Assembly: GCA_949752735.1 (NCBI GenBank)
Contig: OX457047.1
Coordinates: forward strand, 12,093,976 to 12,157,975
Source: Lumbricus terrestris
Taxonomy: Eukaryota > Annelida > Clitellata > Crassiclitellata > Lumbricidae
Direction of reading: 5' to 3'
Length of the DNA: 64,000 nucleotides
Shown here: piece by piece, positions 52,501 through 53,514 of the stretch
Layout of the letters: each line of letters begins with the position of its first letter
Numbering within the stretch: the first letter of the stretch is position 1
Program-made: the position numbers and the translations under genes
The notes under the pieces: generated by a model
Told to the model about the DNA's origin: nothing
Database searches by the model: none
What the model saw: only the letters and a program-made list of their open reading frames with translations

Positions 52501-53514
52501 TAATAGCCCGGTCAAAACAGCCCCGTCATAATCGCCAAAAGACAAAACAACCCCGTCAAAATCGCTCAGCGACACAATAGCCCCGTCAAAATGACCTCGT
52601 CAGAACAGCCCGGGGCTATTTTGTCAGGGACCGACAAAGTTGCGGAATAGAACACGGTTTTCGTGAAAAAAATAGACCGACAAAATTATTCATCCAGCTT
52701 CTATTTAATAAATAAAATGCCTTCATCCCGCTTCCATTTCTTAAGCGTTTTATCATTCATCCCGCTTTTATTTAATATATTTAATTTACCTTCATCCCGC
52801 TTCCATTTCTTAAGCGTTGTATCATTCATCCAGCTTCTGTGTAAGATCTATAAAACCTTCATCCACCTTCCATTTCTTAAGCGTTTTATCGTTTTTTAGC
52901 TTTAGCGATCGAAGCGGGATCAAGGTATTTTATATATTAAATAGAAGCGGGATCAAGTTAATTTATTTGTTAAATAGCAGCTGGATGAATGATAAAACGC
53001 TTGAGAAATGGAAGCGGGATGAAGGTATACATACTTTATATATTAAATAGAAGCTGGATGAATGATAAAACAGTTGAGAAATGGGAGCGGGATGTTTTCG
53101 CGGAACTGTTTACACGGGCTGTTTTGACGGGCTATTTCGACGGGGCTATTTCAACGGGGCTATTTCGTCGGGAACTGATTTTTTCTGGGCTGTTTTGTCT
53201 TTGGGCGATAATGACGGGGCTATTTTGTCATTGGACGATTATGATGGGGCTGTTTTGACGGGGCTATTATGACGGGTCACCAGGTCTACGTATATTAGAC
53301 ACTAGTCTTGTAATAAAGTATAAGGAAGTCTAACTTTTGAGCCTGCTTACAGGAGGCTACAGGAGTCGTTGATCTGAAACTTTGGCCAACACTTCTCGAC
53401 ACAGATGATGTGGCAAAACGCAAGCCAAGTAACATGTACAGACCACCATCAGCAGAAACTACGTGTTACCTGGACTTCAGTGTGTCAACTACTGGCATGT
53501 TGGCAGGTGTTAAG
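4680..53514 (+). CDS. DIP2: DIP2 orthologue, internal part of the gene (ten exons, partial at both ends)
   Basis: Ten separate exons on the + strand read, in order, as a continuous Disco-interacting protein 2 segment of 394 codons. DIP2 proteins carry an N-terminal DMAP1-binding region and two tandem adenylate-forming (acyl-CoA-synthetase-like) domains. They are linked to neuronal patterning and to control of diacylglycerol pools. The window covers the C-terminal part of domain 1, the linker, and the N-terminal part of domain 2. Exon lengths are 81, 128, 85, 99, 133, 113, 75, 166, 140 and 162 nt, and the phases join without a break. Introns range from about 0.6 to 15 kb and are filled with transposons. 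No exon has a stop or frameshift, so the gene is probably functional. The identity comes from remembered family sequence, with near-identical blocks in most exons. Whether it is closest to DIP2A, B or C cannot be said; invertebrates usually have one copy. Confidence 0.95.
4761..5155 (+). other. Intronic sequence after DIP2 exon a
   Basis: It starts with the gtaagt donor. No further feature was recognised before the hAT-type element at 5164. Confidence 0.6.
5164..6378. mobile_element. Non-autonomous hAT-type element, third family (1215 bp)
   Basis: The ends are CAGGACCGGATT and the complement of CAGGGCCGGATT. It is flanked by the exact 8-bp duplication CCACCCCT (5156-5163 and 6379-6386). The interior at about 5640-5945 looks like a LINE 3' end (+), finishing in ctatataaattcatgtattgattgattt. 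No transposase is visible. A possible single end of the same kind lies at 58974. Confidence 0.88.
6387..6995. other. Unassigned intronic sequence
   Basis: AT-rich and without a recognised repeat or coding block. Confidence 0.5.
7000..7245. repeat. Diverged tandem repeat, about 50-bp unit
   Basis: Four to five imperfect copies of a unit built on gtgactcataggcatgtgatttc followed by attgatactgtggg. Spacing varies from about 45 to 60 bp. Open frames across it are repeat artefacts. Confidence 0.7.
7540..7635 (+). mobile_element. LINE 3' tail relic
   Basis: The block ggagcactcctgagtagtttcttgaaggggtgctat, followed by aatgaattaatgaa, matches the 3' tail shared by the LINEs and the SINE in this window, including the remnant of the AGCGCC/GGCGCT stem. 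Confidence 0.6.
8280..9430 (-). mobile_element. LINE reverse-transcriptase fragment, degraded
   Basis: Read on the - strand, broken frames give DDYRPISEASILSRLMER (RT start), KFADDTYLIIGS (the catalytic A/FADD box) and ESMRVLGVTIRSDLRMTTHV (C-terminal RT). The order is right for a non-LTR retrotransposon, but stops, shifts and an internal deletion between the RT start and the FADD box show it is dead. The upstream part (9220-9430) gives ASEHKELMKKGQRDYAEIQR, typical of the endonuclease-RT linker. The family resembles the + strand fragment at 47900-48350. Confidence 0.85.
9640..9767 (+). CDS. DIP2: DIP2 exon b (hinge and C-terminal subdomain of domain 1)
   Basis: The acceptor is cttttccag at 9639 and the donor gtaggc at 9768. 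The exon holds 42 codons plus two bases of an arginine codon completed in exon c. It encodes GGLIFVCGSKEGLMEVSGRR followed by HNTDDIIATVLAVEP, the counterpart of the G-R-hinge segment of adenylating enzymes. The TAG visible at the exon/intron boundary is not read because splicing occurs first. A 71-bp piggyBac-like MITE begins only 31 bp past the donor. Confidence 0.95.
9799..9869. mobile_element. Tiny piggyBac-like MITE (71 bp)
   Basis: The two TTAA target copies (9795-9798 and 9870-9873) enclose inverted ends CCCTTTGAACC and GGTTCAAAGGG. TTAA plus a CCC start is the piggyBac signature. The element sits 31 bp downstream of the DIP2 exon b donor. A larger relative is at 45285-45833. Confidence 0.85.
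9948..11474. mobile_element. hAT-like element (1527 bp)
   Basis: The inverted ends CAGCGGTTCTCAACCT and AGGTTGAACCGCTG-like complement (…GAGAACCGCTG at 11464-11474) are typical of hAT elements of the 'CAG-GGTTCTCAACC' kind. The flanks do not match well over 8 bp, so the duplication has decayed or one flank has changed. The interior holds a fragment of another element at about 10206-10486. Confidence 0.78.
10206..10486. mobile_element. Fragment related to the 408-bp hAT MITE at 27878
   Basis: It shares ggtgagcacacgcc, the repeated ggtgagt blocks, tttttcccggaggtgagta and the closing gcagccctg with the complete copy at 27878-28285. The ends are degraded. It is nested inside the hAT-like element. 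Confidence 0.65.
11500..12825 (+). mobile_element. LINE reverse-transcriptase region, frameshifted
   Basis: Successive frames read RTEEILSEAQAGFRVNRSTI, DLYVCYIDFRKAFDSVW, VLQGCVLSPLLFNIFLELI, ISDLRFADDIALLGEKE, then RRMRYFEHVVRMQSGRYPKV and GKRRRGRPRKRWMDVAEEDC. These are the fingers, palm (FADD) and C-terminal part of a non-LTR reverse transcriptase. At least four frameshifts break it. Most open frames longer than 100 codons here are shifted readings. It is in the sense orientation within the DIP2 intron. Confidence 0.9.
12787..13014. mobile_element. Right-end fragment of the CCGTATTTT transposon
   Basis: It matches 37815-38014 (cacaggcggaaattat, cacattaacgttagcgtaca, tcgggtgcatgttata) and ends gcgaaaatacggta. 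The left half is missing. It lies between two LINE fragments. Confidence 0.75.
13015..13545 (-). mobile_element. LINE reverse-transcriptase C-terminal fragment
   Basis: On the - strand, GALVIPVLLYGSKCWCLRKE and AEMSWLRRILSRSRRDRIRN are the usual C-terminal block of a LINE RT. Upstream, LEQVTEFVYLGGLKTEDG appears in a shifted frame. Several shifts make it a relic. It ends about 220 bp before DIP2 exon c and is antisense to it. Confidence 0.82.
13764..13848 (+). CDS. DIP2: DIP2 exon c
   Basis: The acceptor is ttgtttag at 13763 and the donor gtatac at 13849. The first base completes an arginine codon, then 28 codons follow: IAVFSIRVLKDERIIVIAEQ then RPECSEEE. This is the conserved beta-strand block of DIP2 before the SFQWMSRV segment. 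It ends in phase 0, matching exon d. The donor gtatac is non-optimal but acceptable. The next intron is the largest here (15.1 kb). Confidence 0.93.
14165..14625 (+). mobile_element. CR1/L2-like LINE 3' coding relic
   Basis: Shifted frames contain DYCSAIFVGLLVTQVGCLDW and VLRTAARLIGCFSRCH, then EHIRDVLHWLSFSQKITCRI. This is the familiar RT C-terminus in which two arginine/alanine-rich helices precede 'LHWLP'. Stops interrupt it. It ends at a Harbinger-like fragment at 14625. Confidence 0.78.
14625..14790. mobile_element. PIF/Harbinger-like fragment
   Basis: It begins taa-ggcccaaaataatgg and continues gtgtttccaggaacccgacc and actcacttttattgccgcga, matching the left end of the complete elements at 25856-26619 and (inverted) 38260-39034. 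The right part is missing. Confidence 0.75.
14967..15022. mobile_element. Left end of a hAT-like element
   Basis: CAGGGGTTCTCAAACTGTGG at 14967 is a typical hAT terminus. The element is broken 56 bp in by the Harbinger-like MITE and resumes at 15945 (taaggggtacgtg). I could not identify its right end, which might lie near 16630-16690 where gggggtacgcc recurs. Confidence 0.6.
15023..15944. mobile_element. PIF/Harbinger-like MITE with G-quadruplex motifs (922 bp)
   Basis: Near-perfect inverted ends GGGGTCATTGCATAATTACG and its complement are flanked by TAA on both sides (15020-15022 and 15945-15947), a 3-bp duplication typical of the superfamily. No transposase is present. Next to the ends lie runs of GGGT: 15053-15068, 15848-15867 and 15885-15899 each fit four G-tracts of three or more with 1-base loops. 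It is nested in a hAT-like element. Confidence 0.88.
15978..16790. other. AT-rich sequence, probably hAT interior and intron
   Basis: No gene or complete element was recognised. The first part may be the interior of the hAT element whose left end is at 14967. Confidence 0.4.
16793..16960. repeat. Degenerate pyrimidine-rich repeat
   Basis: Irregular reiterations of tgtgctct, tgccctc and ttctgctctc give a C/T-rich strand. I see no regular period. Confidence 0.6.
16990..17425 (-). mobile_element. LINE/SINE 3' tail and adjacent relic
   Basis: tatttatatagcacctcttt followed by ctactcagaggggctcctgac is the complement of the shared 3' tail. The following 350 bp (gggaggccattccataccgc) look like a degraded LINE 3' coding end on the - strand. 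Confidence 0.55.
17430..21137 (+). mobile_element. Nearly complete CR1/L2-like LINE, broken by a hAT insertion
   Basis: The 5' part (17438-17860) holds the C-terminal half of an apurinic-like endonuclease: ITVANVYRPPGPVGEFYNNL, RLLLCGDLNCPG and a VSDHKMLL block. The reverse transcriptase follows, with FRPISNLNNISKILERLFL, CLDLSAAFDTVDHQLL in a shifted frame, GVPQGSVLGPLLFTVFTSP and QQYADDTQLHIALS, then VLLHQVHWLPVEFRIKFKLA. It ends with a 3' tail and (aataat)n at 21122-21136. Stops and shifts occur near 17642, 17868 and 18790. A 1046-bp hAT element (19106-20151) splits the palm domain between the PQG and YADD boxes. The 5' end is truncated. It is dead, but among the best-preserved LINEs in the window. 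Confidence 0.93.
19106..20151. mobile_element. hAT-type element inserted in the LINE (1046 bp)
   Basis: The ends are CAGCGTTTCCCAAAGTGGG and the complement of CAGCGTTTCCCAAACTT. The exact 8-bp duplication GCATAGCT (19098-19105 and 20152-20159) flanks it. The LINE reading frame continues unchanged across the duplication, so the boundaries are secure. No transposase is visible. Confidence 0.96.
21148..21400 (-). mobile_element. LINE RT fragment
   Basis: On the - strand, FAVIRSLSTGSATTLAHSFV then TTHLDYCLIPLFLF is the CR1/L2-like RT C-terminal block (helix before 'LDYCN'). It is short and abuts the + strand LINE tail. Confidence 0.65.
21415..21893. mobile_element. PIF/Harbinger-like element, right part
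   Basis: It parallels 26145-26605 almost throughout (ctacttcctggctgccagtc, gtaactagtcactggc, caacaaaatgaaattaat, tactgttaccggaaacacac-like end). The left end is missing and the right terminus is altered. Confidence 0.75.
21894..22110 (+). mobile_element. LINE 3' end relic
   Basis: RRAFSVTGPAIWNGLPVDVC is the final coding block of CR1/L2-like LINEs. The 3' tail gggagtgcttctgagtagat, then cgaggcgctatataag, and (aatg)n follow. Confidence 0.8.
22235..24563 (+). mobile_element. CACTA-like DNA transposon carrying an unnamed gene (2329 bp)
   Basis: The termini are CACTACGTAACA at the left and CACTATGTAACA (complement) at the right. Inverted similarity extends inward about 90 bp, including gcctcaaaagtatag in both arms. 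The flanks are TAT on each side (22232-22234 and 24564-24566), a 3-bp duplication as in CACTA/EnSpm and Chapaev3-type elements. The only gene-like content is the broken ORF series at 22724-24235, which lies centrally. I infer that this gene is the transposase. The classification rests on ends and duplication length, not on a search. Confidence 0.75.
22724..24235 (+). pseudogene. Broken gene of an unnamed multi-copy family, putative CACTA-like transposase
   Basis: A start at 22724 gives MASRGCKYPADAFCYVC. The reading then passes through at least five shifts or stops. In order it shows a first CxxC (FCYVC), a WYRGENRAMMFAIPRIWREP block with a second CxxC (CYFCMV), an acidic stretch (SESESDEDVLDPYYNF), and a core with LLFIDSSSGSLKAVLLHNGN and VIGDFKMVSFLMGLQG. 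A helical C-terminal half follows (KESVAFKYFQGFFPKLSEAK, MLSRSEKAAWNSFVALVRGF) and finally GDYIWRLIRESDLQ. From memory, similar multi-copy proteins occur in many invertebrate genomes without a name. The two aspartates (FIDSS, GDFKM) with a later acidic residue would suit an RNase H-fold nuclease, but this is inference. Its position inside terminal inverted repeats supports a mobile origin. An internal deletion near the N-terminus and the shifts mean this copy is inactive. Confidence 0.7.
24567..24774. other. Unassigned intronic sequence
   Basis: Short AT-rich spacer with no feature seen. Confidence 0.5.
24775..25055 (-). mobile_element. LINE/SINE tail-like relic
   Basis: It begins tacagcgcccacaaacgcaaag and continues with gacagacggctaaggtggatg and gtttttgagtgaaacacctg. 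It resembles the block at 25376-25675 and the - strand LINE 3' regions. No coding frame is recognisable. Confidence 0.45.
25056..25683. other. Intronic sequence with a second tail-like relic (-)
   Basis: 25376-25675 repeats the pattern of 24880-25000: gtactcagtttttgagttg, agagcccattctagaccgc. These look like the complement of a LINE 3' end. The remainder is AT-rich and unassigned. Confidence 0.4.
25684..26698. mobile_element. hAT-type element of the 2088 family, interrupted
   Basis: The ends are CAGTGCTGTCCAACCTTTTTGG and the complement of CAGTGCTGTTCAACC. The exact 8-bp duplication CTATACTG (25676-25683 and 26699-26706) flanks it. A Harbinger-like element (25856-26619) makes up most of its length. 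Confidence 0.93.
25856..26619. mobile_element. PIF/Harbinger-like element (764 bp)
   Basis: It starts GGCCAAAAAAAAATAATG and ends with the complement of the same. The flanks are TTA on both sides (25853-25855 and 26620-26622). Inside are two copies of gtgtttccggtaacc followed by ttttattgc.gcgact, one near each part of the left half. No transposase is seen. Sister copies: 38260-39034 (inverted), and fragments at 14625, 21415 and 31130. Confidence 0.9.
26707..26900. mobile_element. Partial hAT-type element (2088 family)
   Basis: cgctgtctaacctgtgggcc and atattgatattgtaatggttg resemble the left end and interior of the neighbouring hAT family. The right end is not identifiable. Confidence 0.5.
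26901..27325. other. Unassigned intronic sequence
   Basis: No gene, repeat or terminal structure was recognised. Confidence 0.5.
27330..27590. repeat. Imperfect tandem repeat, about 100-bp unit
   Basis: Two to three diverged copies share gaagactgagtagctgaa, aactttggctgggcaa and aacgaagagct, spaced about 102 bp apart (27436 versus 27528). Confidence 0.7.
27878..28285. mobile_element. hAT-type MITE (408 bp)
   Basis: The ends CAGGGCTGTA and TACAGCCCTG are inverted. The exact 8-bp duplication GGCGTGTC (27870-27877 and 28286-28293) flanks it. The interior has repeated ggtgagtatacg and gcgtatacc words and long T-runs. A degraded relative is at 10206-10486. Confidence 0.92.
28533..28776 (-). mobile_element. 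tRNA-derived SINE, second type
   Basis: The complement starts GGGGGGCCCGGTAGAGTAAT with a box-A-like segment and has GTGAGTTCGAGCCCCCG as a box-B-like segment. At its 3' side (plus-strand left) lies an (aat)n run at 28533-28560. This is the arrangement of a tRNA-derived SINE. Divergence from a functional tRNA and the repeat tail argue against a tRNA gene. Confidence 0.65.
28918..29016 (+). CDS. DIP2: DIP2 exon d
   Basis: The exon has 33 codons between the acceptor ctgttacag (28917) and the donor gtagat (29017). It encodes SFQWMSRVLQAVDSIHQVGL followed by YCLALVPPNYLPK, a highly conserved DIP2 block. Both ends are phase 0. It is separated from exon e by a 1.5-kb intron that contains a LINE fragment in the sense orientation. 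Confidence 0.95.
29225..30395 (+). mobile_element. LINE reverse-transcriptase fragment
   Basis: Frames in order give YWTFVDMEKAFDRVPRNVVY (palm A box), GVHQGSCLSPLLFNIVMYTV, DMLYADDAKV (YADD catalytic box), FKYLRSTINAQGGCEQDVRN, and the C-terminal LRWYGHVMRKEEDSCVKRI with QKKRWEDVIQDLK. At least three breaks interrupt it. It sits in the sense orientation between DIP2 exons d and e and ends 120 bp before the exon e acceptor. Confidence 0.9.
30515..30647 (+). CDS. DIP2: DIP2 exon e
   Basis: The acceptor is tctacaatag (30514) and the donor gtatgt (30648). The exon has 44 codons plus one base, continuing TPLGGIHIPDTKKKFLEGCL then HPANVLMCPHTCVQNLPKP. The cysteine- and proline-rich run is a DIP2 signature at the junction between the two adenylate-forming domains. 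The exon ends in phase 1, and exon f supplies the remaining two bases. Confidence 0.95.
31130..31244. mobile_element. PIF/Harbinger-like right-end fragment
   Basis: tatccgagtcgcggcaataa and gtcgggttaacggaaacaca end in acgcc followed by TTA, matching the right end of 38260-39034. It abuts the inner edge of the long-TIR left arm. Confidence 0.75.
31255..31845 (-). pseudogene. Gene remnant inside the long-TIR element
   Basis: From the - strand ATG at 31816 the frame reads MTPHQLFTFAQSEIKSVTFH, later RPVSEESVEVKDFSSSP and LAAIKGYITAKYDGHWWLGC. After a +1-type shift it continues ANEMFPYTNEVEIIFWHPN, a stop, then PAHSYRYPHLTDILVVMPGH and FTGRTYLLACKE. The pattern 'YDGxWWxG...FxHPxxPxxSxxYP...D...TGRxYxL' resembles the C-terminus of uncharacterised multi-copy invertebrate proteins I recall as transposon-associated. 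One shift and two stops show it is dead. The function is unknown, and the resemblance is from memory only. Confidence 0.55.
32052..33183. mobile_element. Foldback element, family 1 (1132 bp)
   Basis: The outer blocks are iterated variants of GACGGGGCTATTTTGTC and GGGCGATTATGACGGGGC. Inside are tandem units of about 68 bp (aagcgttttatcattcatcc, agcttctatttaatatat), present as one array and its inverted copy around a centre near 32475. The ends are GGCACCCCGTC and the complement of GGTGACCCGTC. The flanks CTTTATCAC (32043-32051) and GTTTGTCAC (33184-33192) match at 7 of 9 positions, consistent with a decayed 9-bp duplication as in foldback/MULE elements. Confidence 0.85.
33990..34485. other. 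Unassigned intronic sequence
   Basis: AT-rich, with several short open frames that match nothing I know. No terminal repeats were seen. Confidence 0.5.
34486..35185 (-). mobile_element. LINE RT C-terminal fragment, split by a SINE
   Basis: On the - strand 35170-34905 reads MQGMDKIKAMIFPIVLYGSE, IWRRLLGISWKERRTNESVL and MFFGHVMRTD. After the SINE (34676-34904), the continuation in shifted frames is RRGRPRIRWMEDIHRRTG followed by the last helix. This is the standard LINE RT C-terminus. The short palindrome tccatcccctgcaatgcaggggatgga lies at its 5' edge (35157-35183). Confidence 0.85.
34676..34904 (+). mobile_element. tRNA-derived SINE, copy 1
   Basis: The head GTGGGGCGCGGTGGTGTAG has a box-A-like segment, and GGTTCGAATCC (34730-34740) is a perfect RNA polymerase III box B. 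The body ends gggagcgcctctgagtagag and gacgctataacaagtgcaca, then (caaa)n. It interrupts the LINE reading frame at MRTD/GLEKAMM, which gives the empty site. The 3' part resembles LINE tails in this window. It shares about 85-90% by eye with the copy at 59442-59668. Confidence 0.93.
35321..38012. mobile_element. TA-flanked transposon with CCGTATTTT ends (2692 bp with insertion)
   Basis: The inverted ends CCGTATTTTTGCGAATATAA and the complement of CCGTATTTTCGCAAATATAA are each flanked by TA (35319-35320 and 38013-38014). A TA duplication suggests the Tc1/mariner-pogo group, but no transposase is recognisable. A 971-bp element (35950-36920) is nested inside. The portion near 37395-37560 is repeated at 45140-45290. 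Confidence 0.72.
35950..36920. mobile_element. MITE with GGTCACCCTA ends (971 bp)
   Basis: The ends TAGGGTGACCAT and ATGGTCACCCTA are inverted, and several aaaaccgggaca words lie near both ends. Flanking 8-mers match at only 5 of 8 positions, so a hAT assignment is tentative. Confidence 0.65.
38260..39034. mobile_element. PIF/Harbinger-like element, inverted copy (775 bp)
   Basis: It is complete, with GGCCAAAAAAAAATAATG and its complement at the ends and TTA on both sides (38257-38259 and 39035-39037). It is the reverse-oriented sister of 25856-26619, with the same internal blocks (caacaaagtacgtgttctaa, gaaaacaattctattaattt). Confidence 0.9.
39040..39850. other. Unassigned intronic sequence
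   Basis: No feature beyond short AT-rich open frames. Confidence 0.5.
39855..40680 (+). mobile_element. LINE endonuclease relic
   Basis: Shifted frames give NSLTFNMNIVFLIEAG then HLTILTLQCPW (the 'ETWL' region), HIVIVLGDLKTRLHHP (the catalytic GDFN region) and FASEFEGPTHAGHPLD. This is the order of an apurinic-like endonuclease of a CR1/L2-type LINE. It is heavily mutated. Confidence 0.7.
40690..40760. repeat. AT palindrome
   Basis: Alternating taatat/atatta words over about 60 bp can fold back perfectly over much of their length. Confidence 0.75.
40860..41195 (-). mobile_element. LINE RT fragment
   Basis: On the - strand, MQWAMETLADWISSNQLCLN then TQTTQFIWLNTR is the post-YADD helix of CR1-like RTs. 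A GTGPSGAPGLRAHLAPH stretch follows in another frame, corresponding to the 'LGVLLDSELTF' region. Confidence 0.7.
41225..41465 (-). mobile_element. LINE endonuclease C-terminal fragment
   Basis: The - strand frame HKHINKIDNITTNAHPSGIN then WVTDISDHLPVCYEVPVP contains the conserved SDHxPV motif that closes the endonuclease domain of non-LTR retrotransposons. RNSNKKLHVILELED follows. Confidence 0.75.
41480..41950 (+). mobile_element. CR1/L2-like LINE 3' end relic
   Basis: Degraded RT C-terminal words are followed by NFDALLLMHRSPALCSSVHS and the tail gtgcgcctctgagtagtgat, gggcgctatatgaattctga and (ttga)n. Confidence 0.72.
41955..42745 (+). mobile_element. LINE linker and RT-start relic
   Basis: LERGSRYLWTKVCLQSDGDQ and FTDPHYAPPPLKQTVVQAH are the endonuclease-RT linker words of CR1-like LINEs. 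KEADLRPISITAITSRALEK then MVVRRMSK is the first RT motif. Stops and shifts are frequent. Confidence 0.78.
42746..43390. other. Intronic sequence with a LINE tail (+) at 42985-43090
   Basis: The tail ggagcgcctctgatggattc, then agtagaggcgctttgtaaat, can form the perfect 9-bp stem AGCGCCTCT/AGAGGCGCT. The rest is unassigned. Confidence 0.6.
43393..44113. mobile_element. Foldback-like element, family 2 (about 720 bp)
   Basis: The left part reiterates acggcgcagaacaaaacg and gacgacaaaacgacgtagac. The right part reiterates the complement (ccgttttgtctgcgccg). Between them is a tandem array of a 35-bp unit, ttgcttagattggagctgg plus attgatgaaaatg, about six copies at 43680-43930. The architecture is that of family 1 with different units. 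No target duplication was identified. Confidence 0.7.
44114..44809. other. Intronic sequence before DIP2 exon f
   Basis: No repeat or coding block was recognised, apart from the AT-rich polypyrimidine stretch leading to the acceptor. Confidence 0.55.
44810..44922 (+). CDS. DIP2: DIP2 exon f (inter-domain linker)
   Basis: The acceptor is ttctggtag (44809) and the donor gtagga (44923). Two bases complete a split codon, then 37 codons follow, including VHVGNIVQGVRLAWAQGRDL and ending TEDDSDTSRK. The GRDLG and acidic/DTSRK pieces match the DIP2 linker. A 14-kb intron lies upstream. A transposon end begins 33 bp downstream of the donor. Confidence 0.92.
45285..45833. mobile_element. piggyBac-like MITE with an ACAT microsatellite (549 bp)
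   Basis: Flanking TTAA copies (45281-45284 and 45834-45837) enclose ends CTCATTGAACCC and GGGTTCAAAGGG. Near the left end are two palindromes around atcccgctattgcgggat. The matching uninterrupted sequence at 37525-37540 (cttttaacaagatcg) serves as an empty site and confirms the boundaries. Confidence 0.9.
45389..45775. repeat. (ACAT)n and (ATGC)n microsatellite
   Basis: Nearly 390 bp of acat/atac/atgc tetranucleotides, interrupted. All six frames across it are open or nearly so and give Met-Tyr-Val or His-Thr-Tyr-Ile repeats, which are artefacts. Confidence 0.95.
46087..46161 (+). CDS. DIP2: DIP2 exon g (start of domain 2)
   Basis: The exon has 25 codons, phase 0 at both ends: FFTDFLRSRAQSTPDHILFS followed by VINAK. 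The acceptor is tttttttaacag (46086) and the donor gttaga (46162). A second AG (ttttttacag, 46096) lies ten bases inside the exon. Only the first AG keeps the frame and the RAQ-TPDH alignment, so I chose it. The N-terminal residues differ from those I recall for vertebrates and are two residues shorter. Confidence 0.88.
46440..46595 (+). repeat. LINE tail relic followed by (CA)n
   Basis: gagagtgccctctgaatagcc then gagagccactatataaatct is a decayed shared 3' tail. A pure (CA)n run of about 26 bp follows at 46567-46592. Confidence 0.65.
46766..46931 (+). CDS. DIP2: DIP2 exon h (domain 2, N-terminal subdomain)
   Basis: The acceptor is ttcttgcag (46765) and the donor gtcagt (46932). The exon has 55 codons plus one base and contains LHKKAERIGALLTEKAKLNP then GDHVALVYPPGLDLIVAFYG. 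The last block is the DIP2 version of the early motif of adenylate-forming enzymes. It ends in phase 1, splitting a glycine codon completed by exon i. Confidence 0.96.
46932..47895. other. Intronic sequence after DIP2 exon h
   Basis: At 47165-47340 a short motif, (c)ccacctact.aaaatg.aatgag, recurs three times at 60-90-bp spacing. No element ends or coding blocks were recognised. Confidence 0.5.
47900..48350 (+). mobile_element. LINE RT C-terminal fragment
   Basis: SIRILGVTIQDNLRATEHVS, SRSLYALRMLRAHGLPSDAL and ARILYAALAWWGSPL are the RT C-terminus of the family also seen at 8280-9430 (-). A shift follows before MLNRMRRLGFLS. Confidence 0.85.
48391..49043. mobile_element. MITE built from repeated inverted GGTCCA words (about 653 bp)
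   Basis: The ends GGATGGTGTCATGCACAAGT and the complement are near-perfect over 35 bp (48391-48425 and 49009-49043). Inside is a second long palindrome (48810-48873) using the related words acttggtccagttgt and acaattggaccaagt, and two more gttggtccatttg copies at 48590 and 48630. No coding capacity and no convincing target duplication. Confidence 0.8.
48700..48800. repeat. Degenerate AGT trinucleotide repeat
   Basis: About 100 bp of agt/gta triplets with substitutions, inside the MITE at 48391-49043. Confidence 0.85.
49147..49286 (+). CDS. DIP2: DIP2 exon i
   Basis: The acceptor is tgtttacag (49146) and the donor gtttgt (49287). Two bases finish a glycine codon, then 46 codons follow, including IVPVTIRPPHPQNIATTLPT and VRMVIDVSKSVAMMSTSVII. 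The RPPHPQN block is one of the strongest DIP2 signatures. It ends in phase 0. Confidence 0.96.
49560..50580. other. GC-richer block of unknown nature
   Basis: About 1 kb stands out from the AT-rich surroundings. On the - strand, short frames of 66-92 codons are open, e.g. ending ESDSDAEYNSFLSYRSD. None gives a domain I recognise. The + strand end (50410-50575) contains a lysine/arginine-rich stretch. It might be the 5' region of a retrotransposon or a processed sequence. Confidence 0.4.
50581..50930. other. Unassigned intronic sequence
   Basis: AT-rich and without recognisable structure. Confidence 0.5.
50934..51130 (-). mobile_element. tRNA-derived SINE, diverged antisense copy
   Basis: It begins with the complement of the (caaa)n tail and of ataacaagtgcacatacaaac, then tatagcgccccttcaag. 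The head is degraded (ggtggattcaaacctgcaac replaces the box B region). It is the same family as 34676-34904. Confidence 0.85.
51450..52270 (-). mobile_element. CR1/L2-like LINE 3' end
   Basis: On the - strand, degraded RT C-terminal words are followed by QRHSFSVAGPRTWNGLPLL, the last coding motif. The complement of the shared 3' tail (tatagtgcctcttcaaggta, gctactcagaagcgctccca) follows. It ends with (attt)n at 51450-51465. Confidence 0.83.
52489..53281. mobile_element. Foldback element, family 1, second copy (793 bp)
   Basis: It has the same modular outer and inner blocks as 32052-33183 but fewer inner units. The ends are GGCACCCCGTC and the complement of GGTGACCCGTC. An exact 10-bp duplication AGGTCTACGT lies at 52479-52488 and 53282-53291. 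It ends about 70 bp before DIP2 exon j. Confidence 0.92.
53353..53514 (+). CDS. DIP2: DIP2 exon j (P-loop-like motif of domain 2)
   Basis: The exon has 54 codons between the acceptor ctgcttacag (53352) and the donor gtgagc (53515). It contains DLKLWPTLLDTDDVAKRKPS and ends YLDFSVSTTGMLAGVK. The STTG-LAGVK run aligns with the A3 nucleotide-binding loop (STGxPKG) of the adenylate-forming superfamily and shows the DIP2-specific replacement of the usual proline-lysine pair. Nothing recognisable as the following exon appears between 53515 and 64000. Confidence 0.95.

Noticed and set aside
52489..53281. CRISPR-like array of short regular repeats
   Set aside because: The units are inverted about a centre, degenerate and without unique spacers, and the sequence is eukaryotic. 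It is a foldback element.
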